Shown here piece by piece: positions 13,354 to 23,625 of a stretch of DNA of 64,000 nt; positions within the stretch are counted from its first letter, which is position 1; every line of letters starts with the position of its first letter. The stretch spans positions 18,870,678 through 18,934,677 of the forward strand of contig NC_092579.1 in assembly GCF_037975245.1 (NCBI RefSeq). The letters are read 5' to 3'. The notes below the pieces were generated by a model. That model searched no databases. It was not told where the DNA came from and saw nothing but the letters and a program-made list of their open reading frames with translations. The DNA comes from Apostichopus japonicus. Lineage: Eukaryota; Echinodermata; Holothuroidea; Aspidochirotida; Stichopodidae. Position numbers and translations under genes: made by a program.

Positions 13354-14590
13354 ACGAGTGAACTAGTGGATTAAGTACCAGCCAAATCACCCCAGGGTAG
13401 CGTGAATATCGTCAGAGGGATTATTGAAAGAGAACCGACATTTCGAAGCAACAAAATTTCTCTGGTCAGCGATGTTTAAAGCTTCTTTCCATTACGAACC
13501 CAAAAGGGTATGACAGTACAGGTTTTTTTTTTATAAACTCCACTCATTTTTTTTATAACATTTTTGGATAATTTTTGTCCAAATTCCTGTAACTAAGCCT
13601 CTTTCTCATGCAGCCTATAATCAAGTATTTAAACTTGAATATGTTACTGCAAATCAATGTGGGTCATCACTGCTACTCAGTGCACGAAATCTTTCATAGT
13701 TAATGAGATAAAATGTAATGGTAGGATTTCAAAACCTCTGTTGCATATCACACCAATACTCTTAAATACTGCTCAGAAAGATTCAGGTATGTCCCATAAT
13801 CCCCAAGTTGCCGCCCAATGCCTAAATATTTGACAGATAGCTGTTACAAGTACGTTGTGACATACTGTACTGTAAAAGTTCCAGCACAAAATGTAACATG
13901 CATAGATTTTCCTGCTTTGCCATGGAGGTACTTAAAGTGGAAATTAGATACATGATAAAACTTTAATATAAATATTTCATAAATATTTCTCCATTGTTTG
14001 TTTCCTTTGCATGGCATTATTCAAATATGAGATATTCTGCAATCACCCTCATGTTACAGTTGTAGTGACAGTTGAGTGACAGTGACAGTCTCGTTACAGT
14101 TCTAGTGACTAGTGACAGTTCATGTTACAATTCAAGTTAAATGGTAGCTGACCACTGCTTTATACATAAAAATAACAACAGTTATGCAAATATTTAAAGA
14201 AATAGAGACCCACTTTGCAGACTGATAAAAGATGGAATATTCTAAAAGCAAAAAGATATGGAAACAGTATAAAAAAAGTTTATACAATTTTGTTTTTTTT
14301 TTACATTTATTACACTAATTCTTGTATTGTACATAAATACACATATGTATATGGAAACAAAAAAATGGGAACATTGTTCTCAATTCCAAACCTTGATCAA
14401 TCCATCCATCCTTGCACCAAGCCATTGACGTATTTCACTTCGAGTTTAATTTAAATCGTTTCCTTGTATGCAGCATTAAACTTCAATGTTTTCATCATTT
14501 TTTTTTATTTTTCTCCTCTATGGAATGTACATTGCAAATCAATTTGAACAACAGAGTTGTTATGAAATAAAAAAGTCAAAACTAAAACAT
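13354..14590 (+). other. DNAI2: DNAI2 3' untranslated exon with poly(A) signal
   Basis: The DNAI2 stop codon at 12862-12864 is followed at 12872 by CCCAG/gtgaat, a plausible donor, and a pyrimidine-rich tract ending in cag at 13351-13353 supplies an acceptor, so the last exon would be untranslated. An AATAAA hexamer at 14566-14571 is the best poly(A) signal. A second AATAAA occurs near 14661. The region has no convincing coding potential. The UTR intron and the 3' end are inferred from sequence signals alone. Confidence 0.5.
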
Positions 14591-15328
14591 ATTCTTCTCT
14601 TTATTTTGCTTATAATTCTCAAATGTCTCTAATGCTGTTTTCCTTTCTTTCGACATTATCTAAATAAACACTAACAGATAAAAATGGATGAGGAACATGT
14701 AAGAGAAAGCCTCATACAAAGAATGGGAACTTTTTTGATGGCAATAGCTAGTGGGGGTAAAAAAAGGCTTGATTCATTTTGGTCCATCGAGCACATTTGA
14801 GATCCAGCTACTTCACTTCGAGCAGGGAATGGCAAACTTGACAATAGTAACAGTCCTTCAACCCTTGTATATTGCTTGTTAAGTTCAAATTTTATACCTC
14901 TGTCATGTAGGTACCCTTCAAAATAATTTTTTCCCCACAAAAGGAATGGGGAGGGGTGTCACTCCCCCAGGCCAGGACAATTTGTCCTTCTTTCTTCTGT
15001 TAGAAATATGGTTGCTCTACTATTACTACATTGACTAAACCTCTCCAACTGCATGAGATGACAAGTCCAATGCAGGTGAGGGGGAACCCCTCAACTTACA
15101 TCATCCTCCCTGCCACAACATCTACTCTTGTCATTTGATAAAATACGGTAACCCTAGCTATACTGCCTAACCTTATTGACGAGGTGACGATCGAACCCAC
15201 CACTTAAAATATCTATCTCGAAATATCAAGTTTAATATTTCTCTCTACATCCTTCACACAAAATATTGGAGGTTAGTTAGTTCTATCCAGCAGGCCCACT
15301 TTTACACATTCTCTAAATACACTGGCTC
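14591..15328. other. Intergenic spacer between convergent genes
   Basis: This 0.7 kb spacer lies between the inferred ends of DNAI2 (plus) and the C17orf75 homologue (minus). I see no gene in it. A TTTATT at 14600-14605 could serve as an additional minus-strand poly(A) signal, which would make the two 3' UTRs nearly abut. Confidence 0.5.
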
Positions 15329-15334
15329 TTTATT
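15329..15334 (-). terminator. Poly(A) signal of the C17orf75 homologue
   Basis: The plus strand reads TTTATT, which is AATAAA on the minus strand, about 160 bases downstream of the C17orf75 stop codon. It is the nearest canonical hexamer to the coding end. Confidence 0.5.
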
Positions 15335-15491
15335 GGATAAGCTGTTTGCTAACAGTTTTGTTGCATTTTGACCTTCAAATAATACACAGTTTTGATGATT
15401 GATTAGAATATTGACTGGTTTGAAAATGCTTCTCCTCATAGACCTTAGTACCAATTTTTTTACCTTTTCCCCAAAAGATGAAAGTGATAAA

Positions 15492-18400
15492 TTAATCTTT
15501 CCTGAAACTATCTGTGTCCTTTATAAAGTCTTCCAAAATCCTCAGGACATTCTGGGTGTCTTTGACCGATACAGAGTTATCGTCTTTCCATATCTGTCGT
15601 AATAATATCGCTCCGCTCCCGCAGTCCCGAAGAAACGTGTAAGCTCTGAGGGGTAACAGGAACCAATGAATGATCAAACAATGTCAATATCGTGAAACGG
15701 TGACCTTAGAGGTCAGGTGATTCACACTGACACAATCAGGAGGTCATAAAAGAAGAAAACTGACTCTCTATAATTGTTATTACCTTCAGATGCTATCTGG
15801 AAATTAACCCCAAAACTGAAGCAATGTTTCAGTCCGGTGTAACATGGGAGTTACACAGTTACTGTAAAGAGTGTTAAACAAATATGTTGTTAGAGAGTTC
15901 ATGTTGTTGTGTTGTCAAAGTCATGTTGATTCCACCCTGCAAGTACCCTGTTTCTCAGAAACAACATAGTCTTATTTCAACACACCTCAATCTTTGGGAA
16001 TAATTAGAAGGGTCAGAAGCACTGGCAGGGTAGAACCTTCGATTTGCTACCATTTTGGGACTTCCTACTAATGTCTGAATTGCAGTTTTGGCAGTTAGCA
16101 AACAAATTTAACCAATAGTTTGTGCTTTCATATACAGTTCAGGGAAAGACAAACAATCACTTGCTTAATTACAACTTCAGTTACTTGTAAGAAGGATTCA
16201 TGTTACGCAGTAACCAAATACGCTCAATGCTTTGAGATACAGCCTTTAGTTTTCCTGTAAGGAGCACAATGACTTGTCCATTCTGAGTGTATTTTAAGTC
16301 ATGGATCAGTTTTTGACTAAATGATGATCCTCTAAAACATATTACCAACAATGCATTATTAAATTCAGTTACCTGTAAAGCGTACATTCAGAATACTTTA
16401 AGTCATGGATCAGTTAGGACAGTTGATCCTCTAAAACCAACTACCCACAATGCATTATTAAATTACCTGTAAAGCATACATTCAGAATGTTCAAGTCCTG
16501 GATCAGTAAGGACAGTTGATCCTCTCAAACCAACTACCCACAATGCATTATTAAATTCAGTTACCTGTAAAGCGTACCTTCAGAGTGTTCAAGTCATGGA
16601 TCAGTTAGGACAGTTGATCCTCTAAAACCAACTACCCACAATGCATTATTAAATTCAGTTACCTGTAAAGCGTACCTTCAGAGTGTTCAAGTCATGGATC
16701 AGTTAGGACAGTTGATCCTCTAAAACCAACTACCCACAATGCATTATTAAATTAAGTTACCTGTAAAGCCTACATTCAGAGTGTTCAAGTCATGGATCAG
16801 TTAGGACAGTTGATCCTCTAAAACCAACTACCCACAATGCATCATTAAATTCAGTTACCTGTAAAGCGCGTAATGATCGTTCTCTGCCTGTCTTACTAGT
16901 CTCTTGAGGGTGTTCAAGTCTTGTATCGTCTTCAGCTTAAAGTCTTCAATGACTTGCCTCAGATACGCTGAGCTGGATGTGTCTTTCAGCATTGACACTG
17001 CCCACTCATCGGCCAGATTTGATTTTTCTGAGAAGAGAAAATGTTATATGCAAACCCAAGTCCAAACAATCATCTCTACTAGTTCTTAGTTGCTATGTTG
17101 CAACAGTGCTTTCCAGCGTAACATCCAACAATGGTAATCAACACACGCACACACAAAATCCATATCACATTCATTTTGCCTCCTGCAAGGAAATTCAAAA
17201 TTGTATTCTATAATGACTGAAAGGCTTTTGTTAATAGCAGCAGAATTATCAATATTAGCCATGTGGGTGTTTCTCATCTTTGACCTTTGATATCACATTA
17301 ATGTTAGAACATTGCTACCTGAATAGATGCATAAATCTTCAAAATTTCTTCAACAATCTTATATCTATTTCCTCTAGCTAGCACAGATATATCGTATAAC
17401 CCTCGATGGTTACATGCTCACCTGCATTTTCTATCTTGTACATGTCGCCCTCTATCCTCAGTACTGGCTTATCGCCTAGTGCAGAGGAAGTGTCGCTCGA
17501 GTTTGACGAGCTGTTGACATCTAAATCTATCAACATGCCTTCTATGTTGCTTGTTGCATCGTTGTCAGCCCCCTTCTGTAAAAGATCGGACAAACTGCAC
17601 GCCTTCATGAATCTGAGGAAACGTGACGAGAAAACATCAAACAGTAATAGCTTAATGAGCTTGTCTGCATATTGAAACAAACAGGAATAGCTTAATGAGC
17701 TTGTCTGCATTTTGAAAGAAATTTCCTACCTTCTTATTCATTATCCAGACAGAGAATTTGATATCTCAGAAGATATTACACAGTACAAGCAGAGGAGGAC
17801 TGGAGCATAAATTGCAACACAACCGGCACAACCAGTACAACCTGTGCAACCGAAACAACCAACACATTCGGCAAAACCGCCACAACCAACACAACCGGCA
17901 CGGCAAAACCCCCACAACCGGCACGGCAAAACCGCCACAACCAACACAACCCGGCACGGCAAAACCCCCACAACCATCACAACCGGCAAACCAACACTAT
18001 TGGCACAACCAACACAACCGGTGCTACCGGCACAACCCGGGCAACCAGCGCAACCGACACAACCGGTTACACTGAAGCATTAAGACAAGCGGTCACTATT
18101 GGCACCTCGGACAGAACTAAGGATCTTTCACAACCAAGAGTATATAAGCTTATTTGGCAATTCAACCTGACGGCTCCTTAGGCAACTCCAGCACCTTGGA
18201 TGGAGAGCAGCACCAGTTCCCAGCCACTGAACTGCCGAGCACAAGGCTTAGCAATGGTTTGGTTGTCTGACCAGACATTCCCCAATGTTCTCTTCAAAGT
18301 AAACCTTTTGAAAGTATTTTGCTAAAATATGAATTTTTAATGCATGTGTCAAAATGACATAATCTTCACGTAACAATGAATACTATATCAAAATTAAAAG

Positions 18401-21400
18401 ACTAAATGAAGTACTATTTGCAATGAATCCTGATTGCAACGCTTGCTGATGTCACCTGCACCAACAAGGAATACTTTCACGACTTCCACAGGTTACAATT
18501 TCCATATATGGCGTAATATTTAAACCTATTTCATAGAGTTCCAAACTACACAATAGAGCCTCACTTCTTCACATCTTCTTTTGTTTGAGTGGTAGCACCT
18601 TGAATGTCCAAATGACTTTCCATTAATGCCTGCAAAAGAAAACAAAAACATCCAAAAGTCTTTAATAAAGAATAGATTAAAAATCCAATAAAAACTGAAT
18701 GTACAGGCAGATTCTGGCATATAACTGTGTTCACATAATTGTAAATTACAAACTGATAAAATTTTCAAATGTGTTTAACATTCAAACGAACAAATTAATG
18801 GACCAGATAGACAAACAACTTAAAACAGACACTTAAAGATGATCCAGTATGAGCCAAAGCTTTTAGTTTACTAACATTGCTATAAAAAAGTTTTCAGAAG
18901 GACTTTCCTCAGGTTGCTGGCCTTCCAAATTATTCATGTACATTAATGAGTGTTCATAGACAGGTAATTAAATGTCTCATTGGGAGAAAACTTTTGAGGT
19001 AGAAAGCAAGATAAAAAGTTGTCTTGTAGGGATAGGGCTCAATAAGGATCCTTTCAACTTACTGCATTGATGAAGTAAGCAATGTCCTTTTGGAATCTGT
19101 TCACGCATCGGCAAATATACTCGGCGGATTCAGTGAACCACTTGGCAAGGTAAGTTTTTATTCGGTCATTGTTCAATTCCTGTAAAAGAAGCGTGAGAAT
19201 GAATGAAGAATTTAATATCTAATTTAAATATTACACGATTGGTACAGTATCTCATGCTTTGACCATCTGAAACAAAAATACCATTGTCAAACTTTTTTTT
19301 CTTATTTAACATGAGTCTCTCTATTGCTAATTGGCCGAAAGTAAAATGGGCAACAAAGAAGGAACATGCTCTGAGTTTCTTTACCTCTCATTGTAGCTTC
19401 CCCACCAACTGGCCTATTGTAATCTGGCTTTAATATGTCTTTGGTAAAAGTTTGTACCATATTGGGACTTGAAGCAAGAAAGGTCTGACAGCAAAATGTT
19501 TTGTTTCGCTTTATTTTTCACATAAATGATTTGTTCTTGGGTTAGATAGGGCTCAGACTTTACCTTAAAGCAGGGATTCCCTAACTGGGGTGCATGAACC
19601 CCCAGGGGGTGCATGAGTCCATCTCAGGGGGTTTGTGAAACGTTTTGGAAAGTCAAAACTAGAGCACTTTTTGTTGAACCAAAATCTGATATATCATATA
19701 ATTTAGTAATGTACAAAAGTCGTACCCATAGACAAACTCTTTTCGGTTCATACGCAATTGTTGCCATAAGAGTACCATACCTTGCATTTTTCATTACATT
19801 ATTACACTATGAACTTGATCTTTTACGAAGCACTGTTATGCGTATTGTAGTATAATAATGACTCAGATCGTGTCTCGAAAAGTTGTGGGTTCGTGGGGGA
19901 ATAAAGTTAGGGAAAGCCTGCCTTAAGGGATGTCAAGTTTTAAAAATAGGCCAATGTCAGTATGCGTATTCATATGGAGATCATGCATGGCAATTTTAAA
20001 ATGGCAATATTGGATCTAAATTTCAAATGGCTTTGCTTACCTTTTGATCTAATAAGTAAGATGTACCTTCGCAGTAGGCATCTAGTTCTGGTCGAAATAT
20101 GGGACAGGAATTGTTAAAGCAAATGATACAGCTCATGCAAGAACTTTCTAGTTTACATACATACCTACAGACACATATCCAACCCAATGACATGATCCAA
20201 CTGATAGGAATTTCTTATTCATTAAATCACTGAAAAGTGTGAAGAACTGATAGAAAGGAGTGGAATCTAACTATTACCTAAATCCTTTCTACCCCTGCCC
20301 TTTTGTTTATCAAACAAGTAAATGCCATCTACATAATTCACTAACCCACCTGACTAATCAAGATATTTGTTTTTCGAAATTGGTTACTTAAGGAAAACTG
20401 ATGAAATAGTTCTGTACACTGCTAGTTGAAAGAAATAAAGATTAACTGAAGCGTTTCATTCTCTATCACCCTGTAACTACGAGGTTTGCATATTTAAATG
20501 AGCAATTTCATAATCCAGTCACTAGAATCATTCAATCTGACCCAAATGTTTTTCCTTAGACATCCTCCTTTTTTTGCTAATATCATGACAGATTACCAAT
20601 AATGCAAACTATTTTCTTTTTCTATTCTTAAGAACACAAAGATTAAGAACCTGTTGACAATGCAAGCGAACATTTGCTTTTCCTATTAATTTTTTTCTGA
20701 TGACATTGCATACCAAACACTTTCTTTGACCATTTGATAGTCTTTCATGAAGCAACTGAACAGGTTGCAAAGGATATATTTCGAGTCCGGAGGACGGTGA
20801 GCTGAGGAAGCAGATGACATATTCTTGAGATGTATAGAAACTACCGCCCGTTCCATCTAGTTCTGCCTCTAAATCCAAGCTGGTTTGTCGTAACAAATAA
20901 AAATAACAGGAAACCTCTTCCTCTCTACAAAAAAAGGAGAAAAACTTATGGTGGAAAATATATATTATTGAGTTTTCTCAATAGCGCAGGAATCTTTGTC
21001 TTTTTTTTTTCTTTGTTTTTATCATGATTTGCTTTCGGAAAATGGCAAATATTCAATGACTTGAAATAACTGAGGTAAAACAACAAAGAGATGAAAACAC
21101 CCTTTAAACATTTTAACTTACAATAAACTTTTGAAATTATCTATAAATTTGAATGTTTGTAATTTCATACCTGTGGGTAATTGTTTGGGAATTCAATTCA
21201 CATTTTCATGACAGTAATTAAAAAAACCCAGCTCAAACTCCTTTGAAAATACTTTGATTAGGCTCATTACTAAGGTCAAGAAATACTGTTTATAGTTCCA
21301 CATGTTGCTGTGATGACGTGGCTTAAAATCAATCTGTTGAGACATCAGTACACCACAGAATGTGCACATTATGCCATTCCCATAACGTTCAGTCTGGTAA

Positions 21401-23625
21401 CTCTGATAATTACACACCATTGTACTTTTCTTCCAAATAAACAGACCACTTACAGCATCTCAAGCAATGGTGGGTCAATTGTTTTTCCAGGATGGATGTA
21501 GTTTAGTATGTACACATAAGCATCAAACCACAAATACATACAGATATACTATTTATATCAGGGGTCGTGCAATTATAGAGAGTATTTTAACAACAAACAT
21601 TTTAGTCTGGTTTAGTCGTGTGAGTCAGAGGGATCTAGGGAAACTACAGTCAGTTATCAGGAGTGCTGAGAGTATAATTGGCACTAGTCTACCGTCCCTC
21701 CATTCACTATATCAGGAGCGAGCACTGAGGCGTGTAGATTGTATTATGAAAGATCATTCCCACCCAGCATTTGTGCATTTCAATGTCCTTCCCTCAGGAA
21801 ATAGATTACTAGCTTTAAGAGGTTCGAAGCGTTTTACCAACAGTTTTTATCCATCTGCAGTGAAGATTTTCAATGCGCATCATAGTCGCTAACTTATTTA
21901 TCACTCCCTGTATCTTATGTCTTATTTGTTCTGAATTCTGTTTTATTTGAATTAGCGCTCTGGTTATCGTACAAGTATACATTTTATGGTTCATGCCGTA
22001 CATATTTCTCATCATTCGTACTTTTTTACATCATCACTTTTATCAAAATGTTTTTATACCATTGTCGATATCCTACCGGTATTTATTACTCATGCAATAT
22101 CACTTTTTATATGTGTTTCATTGTTATGCGTTTCAATTTCATGTCTGTTTAAGGGCTCTTGTGTTTGAACAATTTCCATTGTATTTTTATGCATGTGGCT
22201 GAATAAATCATCTATCTATCTATCTGTCAGAGGAAATCAAAACCTGCCTGTGACCCCCACCTTAGCAGCATCCACAATCACCATCAAATTTCAATCTATT
22301 TTTTCAGAAATTCTGTAAAATAACTAATATGCCATACATCTTACAATTTAATCTAAATCTTTCCACTCAATAGGACACTCTTACTTTCCCTCCCCACTCC
22401 AACACATAACTCCCTTAATGTAACCAAACCTTCATTCAGTTCATTGTCCCAATACACTAGGCCATGGTACCTACTTTCAAAGGCAGTCCATTAAAATATT
22501 TCTATTGATACTCACCCTAAATGTAGTTCATTGACATTGCCACTGCCTCCATAAACAGTTCCTTTAGAGAGCTTCTTGGATATAAAGTCTCTGAGGACAT
22601 GTTCCTCTTCTGTGGACAAATCTGTGACGATTCTGCTGAGGCTGTTAAGCAATGGGATACAAGAAATATATATATGAAATGAAGCTCATTTGTCTATACT
22701 TTTCTTTTCCTTTTCTTTTCCTTTATGAGTAAACCGCTAGGCATCAAATTCACTTCATTTCTAACATCCCCACCCCTACCCACAACCTCCGTCCTTTCTT
22801 GTTTATTCTTTACGCTCTCCTTGTTTTCTGCAATCTAAGTACTCCTTAACTGCATACTTCAAGACGTTCATAATGTTATGTTGATTTCATGATCAAATTT
22901 GCAAATTAAAATCCTTTCCTCAAAATTATTTTGTGTCTAAACTTTACAATTAGTTAGTTTTAGAGTACAAGTGCTCCACCTGAAATCACTGTTTGAGGTT
23001 GCTTCTCTTTGCAAGAAATCTGCTACTGACGTGGAAGCTCCTTTATCACCCTCTATGTTATCTGCTTCTTTGCTTGGTCTGCAAAAGGTAAAGAAAAAAC
23101 AAATCTGTCTTTCTCTCTAATCTGGAAGTGAAAGGTCAGTGCTTTATGGTGTAGGCCTATACATATAGTACTCTAACTAGAATGAAGAAATGCTTTTTCT
23201 TTTCTTTGTGTGATTCTGTCACCCAGAAGAAAAGACACCACCTCAGATATTAGGTCCTGTGCTTAAGAAAGGTAACAAGTGAAACAACGCATGTGAAATA
23301 AGCATGTGAAAAAAGAAAACACGGAAGCTTCCATTGTATTGTTTCAGAGACTATCTATCATGTATCATTAAACATTTGAACCATTGTTTTCATTGCAAAT
23401 ATAAACTATTTCGCGCAACCGATACTATATGAGCCCATATGCTTCTCGAGAATAATATGTTTCAGGAGACATACGAAAACGTAAAATGGACAGAAAATCA
23501 CGATTCTTTATTAAAATTTTGTTAATTTGACTTTACCTGTTAGCATGGTATGCATACAAAGCATAATAGAGTGGTTGCAAAGGAGTTTTCGAAGAAACCA
23601 AATTAGAAGTGTCTGTCGTCGCCAT
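15492..23625 (-). CDS. C17orf75: C17orf75 / protein Njmu-R1 homologue, WDR11-complex subunit (complete, 10 coding exons)
   Basis: C17orf75 is the third partner of WDR11 and FAM91A1 in a complex that helps tether AP-1-derived vesicles at the trans-Golgi network. Exons in transcript order: 23537-23625, 22980-23078, 22516-22641, 20731-20879, 20041-20087, 19063-19179, 18565-18629, 17422-17612, 16859-17027, 15492-15645. They sum to 1206 nt, 401 codons plus stop, against about 396 residues in human. Matching blocks include SDFSLSRIVTDLS, a SEYVVCFL-like EYVICFL, RIKTYLAKWF, FINAALMESH, FKLKTIQDLNTLKRLVRQAE and HYALYRAYTFLRDCGSG. There is no signal peptide or transmembrane segment, as expected for a cytosolic protein. 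The donor of the fourth exon (gtcaaa) is weak and that boundary is the least certain. Compared with human, about 25 residues before EYVICFL look reduced. Introns carry a LINE, a hAT element, a minisatellite and a 98-bp tandem array. Confidence 0.9.
16300..16870. repeat. 98-bp tandem repeat array derived from a C17orf75 exon end
   Basis: About 5.8 copies of a 98-bp unit lie head to tail. The landmark ACCTGTAAAG recurs at 16371, 16465, 16563, 16661, 16759 and 16857 (spacings 94, 98, 98, 98, 98). The last copy runs into the penultimate coding exon of the C17orf75 homologue, which ends at 16859. On the gene strand each unit ends in CTTTACAG/GTAACT, the same donor as the real exon, and contains GACTTGAACACTCTG, close to GACTTGAACACCCTC inside that exon. 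The leftmost copy is diverged. The array therefore appears to be amplified from the exon 3' end plus intron start. Confidence 0.85.
17640..17720. repeat. Short tandem duplication beside a splice acceptor
   Basis: A unit of about 40 bp containing AGCTTAATGAGCTTGTCTGC is present twice in tandem (about 17648 and 17688), 30 to 100 bases upstream (gene sense) of the acceptor of the C17orf75 exon 17422-17612. Confidence 0.7.
17812..18068. repeat. Intronic CACAACCGG-type minisatellite
   Basis: Degenerate repeats of CACAACCGGCA, CACAACCAA and ACGGCAAAACC fill about 250 bp. They keep several overlapping frames open on both strands, giving Asn/Gln/Pro/His-rich or Cys/Gly/Val-rich translations without any domain. 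The tract lies inside the C17orf75 intron between exons 18565-18629 and 17422-17612, whose phases join directly, so it is not coding. Confidence 0.75.
19571..19920. mobile_element. Non-autonomous hAT-like element with 8-bp target duplication
   Basis: The left end CAGGGATTCCCTAACTGGGG and the reverse complement of the right end CAGGCTTTCCCTAACTTTAT form terminal inverted repeats. Flanking octamers CCTTAAAG (19563-19570) and CCTTAAGG (19921-19928) match at 7 of 8 positions, as expected for an aged hAT target duplication. The 350-bp body has no transposase. It lies in a C17orf75 intron. Confidence 0.75.
21553..22226 (+). mobile_element. 5'-truncated non-LTR retrotransposon (LINE) 3' end
   Basis: An open frame to 21892 encodes the C-terminal segment typical of L2/CR1-like reverse transcriptase ORFs: a RAIIESILTTNILVWFSRVS-like start, then ALRRVDCIMKDHSHP, LPSGNRLLALRGSKRFTNSF and YPSAVKIFNAH before the stop. 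About 330 bp of 3' UTR follow, ending in AATAAATCATCTATCTATC, a short tandem repeat tail common in such elements. Palm motifs are missing because the copy is truncated at the 5' end. It lies in a C17orf75 intron on the opposite strand to the gene. The exact clade is not determined. Confidence 0.7.

Noticed and set aside
16181-16387. A possible extra C17orf75 exon on the minus strand
   Set aside because: It has an acceptor and a donor-like end, but the flanking exons (16859-17027 and 15492-15645) join in perfect phase and reproduce the human order YALYR-AYTFLRDCGSG directly.
16300-16870. Regular repeats that might suggest a CRISPR-like array
   Set aside because: The units are contiguous 98-bp copies with no unique spacers, lie in a eukaryotic gene, and derive from the adjacent exon.
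17741-18083. Asn/Gln/Pro-rich and Cys/Gly-rich frames on both strands
   Set aside because: They come from the minisatellite inside a C17orf75 intron whose flanking exons join in phase without it.
21193-21420. Possible missing C17orf75 exon with a Cys-containing stretch
   Set aside because: Weak resemblance to the human segment, but no acceptor gives the required phase with the exon ending at 22516.
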